In this document: piece after piece, positions 7,909 through 15,723 of the stretch
How the letters are laid out: each line of letters starts with the position of its first letter
Position numbering within the stretch: the stretch's first letter is position 1
Source of the DNA: BJGO01 sp039810885
Lineage (GTDB): Bacteria; Bacteroidota; Bacteroidia; Chitinophagales; UBA10324
Reading direction: 5' to 3'
Assembly (NCBI GenBank): GCA_039810885.1
Contig: JBDHXV010000003.1
Span: forward strand, 1-64,000
Length of the DNA: 64,000 bases
The notes under the pieces: model-generated
What the model saw: the letters and a program-made list of their open reading frames with translations, nothing else
What the model was told of the DNA's origin: nothing
Databases searched by the model: none
Made by a program: the position numbers and the translations under genes

Positions 7909-9156
7909 TTATAATTTTCTGAAAATTACGGTAGCGTTATGTCCACCAAAACCGAAAGTATTGCTTAGTGCTACCTTAATGTTGTGCTCCTTAGCCTCAT
8001 TAAAAGTTAGGTCAAAACGAGGATCAATATCCGGATCATCAGTGAAGTGATTAATGGTAGGTGGCACAATGTTGTGTTGCATAGCGAGTATTGCTGCAAT
8101 GGATTCAACAGCCCCTGCGGCGCCGAGTAAATGTCCGGTCATAGATTTAGTAGAGCTAATGCTTAACTGGTAAGCATGCTCGCCAAAGACTTCATAGATG
8201 CCTTTTAACTCAGCGACGTCGCCTAATGGAGTTGATGTTCCATGGGCGTTGATGTAATCAACATCTGTTGCCTTTATTCCTGCATCATTTAAGGCGTCTT
8301 GCATCACCATTCGAACACCGAGACCTTCCGGATGCGGTGCTGTAAGGTGGTACGCATCAGCCGACATGCCTCCTCCAATTAATTCAGCATAGATGGTTGC
8401 GCCTCGTTTTACGGCGTGTTCATATTCCTCAACGATTAATGCACCGGCACCTTCGCCCATAACGAAGCCGTCACGATCCTTATCGTAAGGGCGCGATGCT
8501 GTAGCAGGGTCATCGTTACGTTCGCTCAATGCTTTCATACTGGAAAATCCGCCTAATGAAGGAGGGGCTAAGGGAAATTCGGAACCACCTGTAACAATTA
8601 CATTAGCTCTTCCAAGCCGGATGTAATTCAAAGCATCTATCAATGCATGAGTTGAGGTGGCGCAAGCTGAACAAACGGCAAAGTTGAGACCATGCAACCC
8701 GTATTTCATAGAAATATGGCCGGCAGCTATATCCAAAATCATTTTTGGAACCATAAAAGGGCTAAAGCGGGGCGTGCCGTCTCCTTTACTGTAGGAGTCC
8801 ATTTCAGTCGTAATCTCATGAATCCCTCCGATTCCAGAACCCCAGATAACGCCGCAGCGGAAGCGATCTTCTTGATCGAAATTGAGTTTCGAGTCAAGAA
8901 TAGCTTCGTGTGCCGCAGCCATAGCATACTGGGTAAACCGATCTTGTTTACGAACTTCTTTCTTATCCATAAACTGCGTGGGATCAAAGTTTTTAACTTC
9001 ACAGGCAAAACGTGTTTTAAATCTCGATACATCGAAATAGGTAATAGGACCGGCACCACTTACCCCGTTCTTTAGACCATTCCAGTAGTCAGGAATGTTG
9101 TTGCCTATAGGAGTAAGCGCACCTAAGCCTGTTATGACTGCACGCTTTAATTGCAT
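7909..9156 (-). CDS. fabF: Beta-ketoacyl-ACP synthase II
   Basis: A 415-residue condensing enzyme of fatty-acid elongation. The start RAVITGLGALTPIG is typical of FabF, and the Cys-His-His triad is present: the cysteine in AVCSACATSTHA, the histidine in INAHGTSTPLGD and the second histidine in TKSMTGHLLGAAG. It condenses malonyl-ACP with acyl-ACP and helps set membrane fatty-acid chain length. It lies 27 bases downstream of acpP, its carrier protein partner, and shares its transcript. Confidence 0.96.
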   Translation of the reverse strand: MQLKRAVITGLGALTPIGNNIPDYWNGLKNGVSGAGPITYFDVSRFKTRFACEVKNFDPTQFMDKKEVRKQDRFTQYAMAAAHEAILDSKLNFDQEDRFRCGVIWGSGIGGIHEITTEMDSYSKGDGTPRFSPFMVPKMILDIAAGHISMKYGLHGLNFAVCSACATSTHALIDALNYIRLGRANVIVTGGSEFPLAPPSLGGFSSMKALSERNDDPATASRPYDKDRDGFVMGEGAGALIVEEYEHAVKRGATIYAELIGGGMSADAYHLTAPHPEGLGVRMVMQDALNDAGIKATDVDYINAHGTSTPLGDVAELKGIYEVFGEHAYQLSISSTKSMTGHLLGAAGAVESIAAILAMQHNIVPPTINHFTDDPDIDPRFDLTFNEAKEHNIKVALSNTFGFGGHNATVIFRKL

Positions 9157-9183
9157 CGTAAGGATTTCGGGTTGAGAGAACGC

Positions 9184-9420
9184 TTATTTCGCGTTTTGCT
9201 CAATATAAGAAATGGCTTGACCTACGGTTGTTATATTTTCTGCTTGCTCGTCGGGTATGGAGATGTTGAATTCTTTCTCGAACTCCATAATTAACTCAAC
9301 GGTGTCTAAAGAGTCTGCTCCTAGATCGTTGGTAAAGGTTGCTTCGTTGGTTACTTCGCCTTCATCAACACCTAATTTGTCGATGATGATCTTTTTAACT
9401 CTTGTAGCGATGTCTGACAT
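9184..9420 (-). CDS. acpP: Acyl carrier protein
   Basis: A 78-residue acidic protein with the phosphopantetheine attachment site DLGADSLDTVELIME; the serine of DSL is the modified residue. Helices and the EQAENITTVGQAISYIE ending are standard for ACP. It carries growing acyl chains for FabF and the other fatty-acid enzymes. It is the first gene of the acpP-fabF-rnc operon, with a good promoter upstream. Confidence 0.96.
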   Translation of the reverse strand: MSDIATRVKKIIIDKLGVDEGEVTNEATFTNDLGADSLDTVELIMEFEKEFNISIPDEQAENITTVGQAISYIEQNAK

Positions 9421-9457
9421 AATTGATTATGCTTTTATGAAATAATTTCTTAGGCTG

Positions 9458-9486
9458 CAAATGTAATTTTTTTCGTGAATTAGCAA
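9458..9486 (-). promoter_or_regulatory. Promoter of acpP-fabF-rnc
   Basis: On the minus strand TTG (9486-9484) is separated by 18 bases from TACATTTG (9465-9458), matching the Bacteroidota TTG/TAnnTTTG form. The spacer contains a 7-base A-run. The ATG at 9420 is about 37 bases downstream of the -7 element. Confidence 0.6.
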
Positions 9487-9559
9487 CGTGACCAAAAAAA
9501 AATATTCATCGTGAATAATATCTCTTACCTCCGCAAAGGCTTAAAGGTATTTTAGACCT

Positions 9560-9994
9560 GTGGAATTATTGAAAAAATCGGTTTTAAAAGCAGAATACGA
9601 CTTTGACTTTCACCTTTGGGGAGTGGTTTGCACATTGAAAGATTTTCAAGCTGTTTGGGAAATAAACCACGCCTTAAAAATTAATCTCAAACGAGAACGG
9701 GATGATTTAGAAATACAAAACAAAGCAAAGGGACTGCAAATGTCTTTCTCGGTATTTGCTGCTTTTGATCGTTTCGAGCAAGGAAAATTCCATTTAGTTT
9801 CTAATAAGTATTTAAATGAACACTTGATTCCCGAGATGAAAGAAATCGATTTTTTCTTACGTTATTCCTGTGAATCTTCAGACGAGGAGTTGTTTGAAAT
9901 CTTGACAGATTTAAAAAGAATCAAACGATTTACTTTAGTCGTCCCCGTGAATCCGAATTTATTAAAATCAAAACATCACTTAATTATTGAGTAG
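9560..9994 (+). CDS. IPExxxVDY family protein
   Basis: A 144-residue Bacteroidota protein of unknown function. The naming motif appears as LIPEMKEIDFFL near residue 90, with Ile and Phe in place of the last Val and Tyr. The N-terminal half contains a WEINHALKINLKRERDD helix. No signal peptide or membrane segment is visible, so it is probably cytoplasmic. The start is GTG. From memory this family often sits next to pyruvate kinase in related genomes; here pyruvate kinase is about 53 kb away. The pterin dehydratase gene follows after one base. Confidence 0.8.
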   Translation: MELLKKSVLKAEYDFDFHLWGVVCTLKDFQAVWEINHALKINLKRERDDLEIQNKAKGLQMSFSVFAAFDRFEQGKFHLVSNKYLNEHLIPEMKEIDFFLRYSCESSDEELFEILTDLKRIKRFTLVVPVNPNLLKSKHHLIIE

Positions 9995-9995
9995 T

Positions 9996-10235
9996 ATGAA
10001 TAGCTCATGGACTCTCAACGAGAATAAACTAGAAAAAACATTTGTATTTAAAGATTTTAGTGAAGCTTTTGCCTTTATGGTGCGTGTAGCCTTGATTGCT
10101 GAAAGCATGGCGCATCATCCCGAGTGGAGTAATATATATAATCAGGTCACAATCCGGCTTTGTACACACGATGAGGGTAATCAGGTATCTAAGAAAGATT
10201 ATGCTTTGGCTGAGGCAATTGATGCCTTATTTTAA
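9996..10235 (+). CDS. 4a-hydroxytetrahydrobiopterin dehydratase (pterin-4a-carbinolamine dehydratase)
   Basis: A 79-residue protein with the family motif AESMAHHPEWSNIYNQVTI, in which His40, His41 and Pro42 form the active-site signature, followed by the THDEG segment (His58). It dehydrates the carbinolamine left after aromatic amino acid hydroxylases use tetrahydrobiopterin. The start is ATG 9996, one base after the upstream stop; a TTG at 9987 would overlap that gene. No aromatic hydroxylase gene is in the window, though a pterin synthase-like gene begins at 63657. The 3' end overlaps the convergent membrane protein gene by 9 bases. Confidence 0.9.
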   Translation: MNSSWTLNENKLEKTFVFKDFSEAFAFMVRVALIAESMAHHPEWSNIYNQVTIRLCTHDEGNQVSKKDYALAEAIDALF

Positions 10236-10781
10236 TATGGTACTTACTTTACTTTGAACAAGATTGTGCAATTCGGAAAAACTGCCCTCTGTTATATTTC
10301 CTTCCTGTACAAAATAAAACATCTGCTTTGAGGTGTAAAGCATTACAATATCTTTAAGAAGAACAGCTTTTTGGATATTTCCCCATTCAAAAAATTGTTG
10401 TGTGTTTTGTGCTTGTATTGTTAGCCCGGTGTCGTTAAAAGCAAAATGATATTCCAGCGATGCGCGATGCTTTAATTGCTTAAAAGCCTGCTTCCCTAAA
10501 TTTTTTAATGTAATAAAGTGAACCCCGATAAAGATAAGACCGGCTACAATATAAAAGAGGTATGCCGGCTTTACTTGCTGTGTAAAATTAATAAGCCACA
10601 GCAATAATCCAGTCCAAACCAAGAGCAGTCCCAAATAAAGTAATATTCTACCACGAACAGGAAACACCTTGCGGGTATGCACAGAGAATGCTTTTTGTAG
10701 ATTCTCCGGAGTATAAATCAACCGAGCATTAATCATAGATTGAATATCAAAGGTACAGTAGAGATTTTCTAATACATGCAT
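10227..10781 (-). CDS. YcxB-like membrane protein
   Basis: A 184-residue protein with a short cytoplasmic N-terminus, two adjacent membrane helices (about residues 45-66 and 72-92) and a C-terminal beta-rich domain of about 75 residues. The stretch YHFAFNDTGLTIQAQNTQQFFEWGNIQKAVLLKD fits the YcxB-like domain in which a short WxxI motif follows a two-helix hairpin. Function is unknown for the family. It is divergent from thiL with 17 bases between the two starts, so the promoters must overlap. Confidence 0.7.
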   Translation of the reverse strand: MHVLENLYCTFDIQSMINARLIYTPENLQKAFSVHTRKVFPVRGRILLYLGLLLVWTGLLLWLINFTQQVKPAYLFYIVAGLIFIGVHFITLKNLGKQAFKQLKHRASLEYHFAFNDTGLTIQAQNTQQFFEWGNIQKAVLLKDIVMLYTSKQMFYFVQEGNITEGSFSELHNLVQSKVSTILK

Positions 10782-10798
10782 CTGTGCATCTTTGCATT

Positions 10799-11842
10799 AT
10801 GAACGAAGAACAAAAAAGAACTGAAATCTCCGCATTAGGAGAGTTTGGGTTAATAAAACGCTTAATAGCACCCTTTGATGTGCACCATCAAAGTACCATT
10901 ATAAGCAATGGAGATGATGGAGCTGTGATACAGAGCAAGGGGAATCAGTTTGTAGTAAGCACTGATTTGCTTCTTGAAGGGGTTCATTTTGATTTAATGT
11001 ATATGCCATTAAAGCATTTAGGTTACAAGGCGGTGGTTGTAAACCTTTCGGATGTCTATTCAATGAATGCGAAGCCAACACAAATCTTGGTGTCTATAGG
11101 AGTTAGCAATCGCTTTTCTATTGAAGCTCTCGAAGAATTATATGCTGGCATTAAACACGCTTGTGACAAATACAAAGTGGATTTAATCGGAGGGGATACG
11201 ACCTCTTCGCAAAAAGGATTAATTATTTCCGTTACAGCTATTGGAGAAGTGGCTCCGGAGCGATATGTGCTGAGGGGCACAGCGAAAGAAGGGGACTTGT
11301 TATGTGTAAGTGGTGATCTTGGCGCGGCCTATTTAGGCTTACAATTCTTAGAACGCGAGAAACAGATTTATCTGGAAAACCCGAATATCTCTCCCGACTT
11401 AGAAAATCAATCCTATCTAATCGGCAGGCAGTTAAAGCCTGAAGCGCGTCGAGATATTATTGAGTTTTTCGAGAAGAATAACTTGCTCCCGACTTCGATG
11501 ATAGATATATCAGATGGCTTGTCCTCTGAGATTTTGCATTTATGCGATCAGTCGGGGTTGGGTTGTAATCTATACGAAGAAAAGATTCCAATTAGTGAAG
11601 AAGCACGTAATGCGGCATTTACGTTTGGGCTAGAGCCTACAATGTGCGCTTTAAGCGGTGGAGAAGATTATGAATTACTTTTTACTATTGCCCAGCAGGA
11701 TTACGAGAAAATAAAAGATCACATGCACTTTTCCGTTATCGGCTACATGACAGGGATAAACGAGCCGCCTGTAATAATTACAAAGGGAGGCAATGCGCAC
11801 GAACTGGTTGCTCAGGGGTGGAACGCATTCAGGAAGAAATAG
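10799..11842 (+). CDS. thiL: Thiamine-monophosphate kinase
   Basis: A 347-residue enzyme of the PurM/ThiL/HypE ATP-grasp-like fold that makes thiamine diphosphate from the monophosphate. Motifs seen are ISNGDDGAVI near the N-terminus, VSTDLLLEGVHFD, the LIGGDTTSS Asp pair, DISDGLSSEILHL and SGGEDYELLF. The start is ATG 10799; an in-frame GTG at 10784 is upstream but too close to the divergent gene. No other thiamine genes are adjacent. Confidence 0.94.
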   Translation: MNEEQKRTEISALGEFGLIKRLIAPFDVHHQSTIISNGDDGAVIQSKGNQFVVSTDLLLEGVHFDLMYMPLKHLGYKAVVVNLSDVYSMNAKPTQILVSIGVSNRFSIEALEELYAGIKHACDKYKVDLIGGDTTSSQKGLIISVTAIGEVAPERYVLRGTAKEGDLLCVSGDLGAAYLGLQFLEREKQIYLENPNISPDLENQSYLIGRQLKPEARRDIIEFFEKNNLLPTSMIDISDGLSSEILHLCDQSGLGCNLYEEKIPISEEARNAAFTFGLEPTMCALSGGEDYELLFTIAQQDYEKIKDHMHFSVIGYMTGINEPPVIITKGGNAHELVAQGWNAFRKK

Positions 11843-11897
11843 AAAAACAAAGATTAAGGTTTGCCGTGTCATCTTAACGATTAAATTGCATCGGCGT

Positions 11898-13442
11898 ATG
11901 TTGGTTAAAACATTTGGAAGTGCAGTATATGGTGTTAATGCGGTGACGATAACCGTAGAGACTTATATTGGCAGCGGTGAATTGAAATATGCGATGGTGG
12001 GATTAGCTGAAGGAGCCGTGCGTGAGAGCTTGTATCGAATAGAAGCCGCCTTGAAATTTATAGATAAAAAGATGCCGCGACAAAAGTTGGTTGTTAATCT
12101 TGCCCCGGCTGATATAAAGAAAGAAGGTTCAGCTTATGATCTCACTATAGCTGTCGGAATCCTTGCGGCTTCCGGCCAACTTCTGTGCGACCATCTGAAC
12201 GATTACATCATTATGGGGGAACTTTCTCTTGACGGTAGTCTTCAACCGATAAAAGGAGTTTTGCCTATAGCCATTCAGGCTCGTAAAGAAAATTTCAAAG
12301 GATTTATACTCCCTAAGCAAAATGCACGGGAGGCCGCTATTGTAAATAATCTCGACGTTTTCGGGGTAGAATCCTTACAAGAGGTGATTGATCTATTGGA
12401 AGGAATTAAAGTGCCGGAAAAGACAGTTATAGACACACGGTCAGAGTTTATGCAATCGCAGTTAGATATAGATATTGATTTCAGTGATGTGAAAGGGCAA
12501 GAAAACATTAAACGGGCACTCGAAATTGCAGCAGCCGGAGGGCATAACGTCATCCTTATTGGCCCGCCGGGGGCTGGTAAAACAATGTTGGCTAAGCGCC
12601 TTCCGACCATACTGCCGCCATTGACTTTGCAAGAAGCACTGGAAACAACAAAAATTCATTCCGTTGCAGGCAAGATGAAAAGTCAGGCATCGCTCATTTC
12701 TATAAGACCTTTCCGCGCCCCACATCATACAGTTAGTGATGTGGCTCTTGTTGGTGGCGGCTCCAATCCGCAGCCCGGCGAAATTTCCTTGGCGCACAAT
12801 GGCGTTTTGTTTTTAGACGAACTTCCCGAGTTTAAGAGAGCGGTGCTTGAAGTTTTACGTCAACCAATGGAAGAACGGCGCATCACCATCTCTCGCTCTA
12901 AATTTTCTGTGGAGTATCCGGCTAATTTTATGCTTGTTGCTTCAATGAATCCTTGTCCTTGCGGATATTACAATCATCCGGAGAAGGAGTGTGTTTGTGC
13001 CCCGGGTATGGTTCAGAAATACATGAATAAAATTTCTGGACCCTTATTAGACCGTATTGATTTACATGTAGAGGTTACACCGGTACCATTCACGGAATTG
13101 ACACGGATAAAGCCTACTGAGAAAAGTGAGCGCATACGTGAACGCATAGTGCTGGCACGCAAAAGGCAGTTAGATCGATTTAAAATGCAAAAAGAAATAT
13201 ACTGCAATGCTCAGATGAATAATAAGTTGATGCATGAAATATGCACCATTAGCACCGCAGGTGTAAATCTTCTAAAAACAGCAATGGAGAAACTGGGACT
13301 CTCAGCCAGAGCTTATAATCGCATTTTAAAAGTGTCTCGCACTATTGCAGACTTAGACAATTCATCCGAGATCAAAACGGAACATCTTGCTGAGGCCATT
13401 CAATACCGTAGCCTTGATAAAGACAGTTGGTATGGTTTGTAA
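11898..13442 (+). CDS. YifB/ComM family Mg-chelatase-like AAA+ ATPase
   Basis: A 514-residue protein; ATG 11898 is chosen because MLVKTFGSAVYGVNA is the usual family start, while a frame from 11793 would overlap thiL. The N-terminal third is the ChlI-like/Lon-protease-like fold (LVVNLAPADIKKEGSAYDL). The AAA+ module has Walker A GPPGAGKTMLAKRLP, Walker B FLDELPEFKR and the Cys-rich insertion CPCGYYNHPEKECVCAPG. A C-terminal helical Mg-chelatase lid follows. In Haemophilus and Vibrio, ComM is a branch-migration helicase in natural transformation; the role here is inferred from the family. Confidence 0.92.
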   Translation: MLVKTFGSAVYGVNAVTITVETYIGSGELKYAMVGLAEGAVRESLYRIEAALKFIDKKMPRQKLVVNLAPADIKKEGSAYDLTIAVGILAASGQLLCDHLNDYIIMGELSLDGSLQPIKGVLPIAIQARKENFKGFILPKQNAREAAIVNNLDVFGVESLQEVIDLLEGIKVPEKTVIDTRSEFMQSQLDIDIDFSDVKGQENIKRALEIAAAGGHNVILIGPPGAGKTMLAKRLPTILPPLTLQEALETTKIHSVAGKMKSQASLISIRPFRAPHHTVSDVALVGGGSNPQPGEISLAHNGVLFLDELPEFKRAVLEVLRQPMEERRITISRSKFSVEYPANFMLVASMNPCPCGYYNHPEKECVCAPGMVQKYMNKISGPLLDRIDLHVEVTPVPFTELTRIKPTEKSERIRERIVLARKRQLDRFKMQKEIYCNAQMNNKLMHEICTISTAGVNLLKTAMEKLGLSARAYNRILKVSRTIADLDNSSEIKTEHLAEAIQYRSLDKDSWYGL

Positions 13443-13474
13443 TATTTACATTTCTCAAAAAAACAGTAGATAGT

Positions 13475-15259
13475 TTATCGTGCGAATTTTAGTGTAGTGC
13501 GCCGCTGCACGTTGTCTGTGAGTATCGCAAAGTAAACCGAAGGGCTTAACGAAGATAGATTAATAGATGCGGATGATTCGCAAAGATGATCTTCATAAAC
13601 CATGCTTCCGGAGATATTAATAATGACCAGAGAATAGCACGTGTTGTTTGGAATGGATACTTGTAAGATGCTGTTATCAGTGATATATTGCAAAGTTGAA
13701 AGTGGAGAAGGAGTATAAGTTCCGGTATTGAGTTGAACTGTAAAGGTTTTACTTGTCGAGCAGCCATTATTGTCGGTAATGGTTACTGTGTAGCTGCCCG
13801 GTGCCAGGTTATTAATATTCATAGTTGCCATACCATTACTCCAGTGGTAAGAATAAGGAGAGGTGCCACCGCTAACAGTTAATTGAACACTACCGTTGTT
13901 GCCGGATGAATGGACAACATTACCTGTAATATTAATTGGAGCGGGTTGCGAAACAGGAATAGCAGAAGTATAAACACGCCCTGCGGCATCTTGCACCGTA
14001 ACACTATAGCTCCCCGAAGTGAGATTATCCAAATGACTATTTGTACTTCCATTTTGCCAATGGTAAGTATAGGGCGCTATCCCATTTTGAGGTGTTAGGG
14101 TAATACTCCCGTTGCTGCCTCCGTTGCAAGTAACCACCATTTTACTTATTGAAACATTTAAGGGAGATAACCATCGGGCGATAAAGTTTAATTGAGTTTG
14201 CCCGGTATTAGCCTGACTAAATGCGCCGCCTGCATACAAGGCATCATGATAGATAGCAGTGCAGGTTACCGAGTTATTCAATCCTCCGCTTAATGTGTAC
14301 CAAGTTTTATTTTTCACATAATTAATATGTTCGCCGGTTAAGACTTGTCCGCCCGCAGCAGTAAAAGCTCCGCCATAGATAATCATACCATCGTAAACAT
14401 TAATCGTGAACACGCTATTGTTGACTAATGCAGTAGGGTGAACAGAACTGGGGCCACTTACCCAATTAACCCCGTTATATTGTTGCATATAGGCTACTTG
14501 TCCGCCACCGACCAAGAGATAGGTATCGTAAGGCTTGAAGCAGAAAACAGAACCTGTGCTAAAATAGTTGGGTATGTCATCAAAAAAGAATCCGTTCCAT
14601 TTTGTCAAGTTGCCATCAAGTACAAGAGTGTTGTTGTTTGCTCTGTTGAAATATCCGCCGATATATAATTGATTATTGTACACCTGCATTGCCCAAACGT
14701 GCTTCATCATTGCGGTTCCTGTGCCGGTAAGTCCTCCACCAACCTCAACCCATTGTGAGCCGGTCCATTTTGCAATTGCACGTGCAGGAGCATTATTCCC
14801 GGTCATCGTAAAACGACCGCCGGCGTAGAGCTCTCCATTATAAACACACAATGAGAGTACCCAGTCGTTTAACCCCTCCCCAACGGCCTCCCAAGAAGAT
14901 CCATTCCATTTAGCAACATAATTCATGCTGTCATTTCCTGACGTTGTAAAATAACCGCCGGCATAGAGTTCTCCATTGAACAAGCATAGTGTTCTGACCT
15001 CTGCATTAAATCCGCTGCCCATAGACTGCCATTGGGTCCCATTCCATGCGGCAATAAAAGGTGACGTGCTGTTTCCTGCATTCACAAACTTGCCGCCGAC
15101 ATAAAGTAAGTCGGTAGTTGAATCGGCTAATAAGCAATACACCCAATCGCTGACTCCGGCTTGTGAGCCGCTACCACCGATGCTTTGCCATTGAGCTTGG
15201 GCTGAGCATATTAAAACTAGAAGGAACGAGATCGACAGGGCAGTGTTGCGTATTTTCAT
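13475..15259 (-). CDS. Secreted T9SS cargo with WNG/YAGG beta-repeats and two SprB repeats
   Basis: A 594-residue exported protein. A signal peptide ends near AQAQ at residue 22. Residues 25-365 hold at least six copies of a roughly 45-50-residue unit built on ELYAGGYFT and VAKWNGSSWEAVG, likely a beta-propeller. Two SprB-type repeats follow, each with a GxxPYxYxWxNG core and ending YTVTITDNNGC-like. The last 80 residues have the beta-sandwich form of a T9SS type A sorting domain, ending TLKFAR. It is probably surface-exposed or released. Binding target unknown. It follows the DUF4293 gene by 19 bases on the same strand. Confidence 0.85.
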   Translation of the reverse strand: MKIRNTALSISFLLVLICSAQAQWQSIGGSGSQAGVSDWVYCLLADSTTDLLYVGGKFVNAGNSTSPFIAAWNGTQWQSMGSGFNAEVRTLCLFNGELYAGGYFTTSGNDSMNYVAKWNGSSWEAVGEGLNDWVLSLCVYNGELYAGGRFTMTGNNAPARAIAKWTGSQWVEVGGGLTGTGTAMMKHVWAMQVYNNQLYIGGYFNRANNNTLVLDGNLTKWNGFFFDDIPNYFSTGSVFCFKPYDTYLLVGGGQVAYMQQYNGVNWVSGPSSVHPTALVNNSVFTINVYDGMIIYGGAFTAAGGQVLTGEHINYVKNKTWYTLSGGLNNSVTCTAIYHDALYAGGAFSQANTGQTQLNFIARWLSPLNVSISKMVVTCNGGSNGSITLTPQNGIAPYTYHWQNGSTNSHLDNLTSGSYSVTVQDAAGRVYTSAIPVSQPAPINITGNVVHSSGNNGSVQLTVSGGTSPYSYHWSNGMATMNINNLAPGSYTVTITDNNGCSTSKTFTVQLNTGTYTPSPLSTLQYITDNSILQVSIPNNTCYSLVIINISGSMVYEDHLCESSASINLSSLSPSVYFAILTDNVQRRTTLKFAR

Positions 15260-15278
15260 AAATATTATTTACTTAAAA

Positions 15279-15686
15279 TTATCTTAATCGGTCCATAGAC
15301 TTAATTAATGCCTCGTCTTTCTTAATTCCTCTAATAGACAAATAGATCAGAATGAGATTTATAAGAGGAAATAAAGAAACAAGTTTAAACCCTTCAATTC
15401 CATGTAATCCTGCAGGAAGCATTTTATTTATTATAATGATTAATGCAATAAAGAATAAGCACTGCATCATCATAGCCATATAGCAGATACGTACTTGGAG
15501 CTTTCTGTTTTTGTAAAAAAAGATAGGGGCTACCGTATCGGCTATCATTATGGCCCCGGCAACTAACAAGACTGCTTGATCGGAAGCTGTAATGATAAAA
15601 TCATCTTGCACAAAAAGGTTAAATGACATTGTGCATACAGAAAGTAATGTGGCAAAAAGGAGGTAAACTGTTTGAATGCGTTGCAT
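15279..15686 (-). CDS. DUF4293 family membrane protein
   Basis: A 135-residue protein with four membrane helices and the conserved start MQRIQTVYLLFATLL and end RGIKKDEALIKSMDRLR of the Bacteroidota DUF4293 family. The start at 15686 is chosen for this match; a longer frame would overlap the helicase gene in a different frame by over 100 bases. Function is unknown. Confidence 0.85.
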   Translation of the reverse strand: MQRIQTVYLLFATLLSVCTMSFNLFVQDDFIITASDQAVLLVAGAIMIADTVAPIFFYKNRKLQVRICYMAMMMQCLFFIALIIIINKMLPAGLHGIEGFKLVSLFPLINLILIYLSIRGIKKDEALIKSMDRLR

Positions 15687-15723
15687 AGAACAAGTTAAAT
15701 GTAGCAATGGCGCAAGGTAGTGA

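Noticed and set aside
8692..9075. A 127-codon plus-strand frame opposite fabF
   Set aside because: fabF is complete with its active-site triad; the opposite frame has no family features.
11793..11897. N-terminal extension of YifB/ComM overlapping thiL
   Set aside because: The family normally begins at the MLVKTFGSAVYG methionine (11898), and the extension is basic and lacks conserved sequence.
12275..12797. Two overlapping minus-strand frames within the YifB/ComM gene
   Set aside because: They are antisense to the Walker A region of a well-conserved ATPase and show no recognisable domain.
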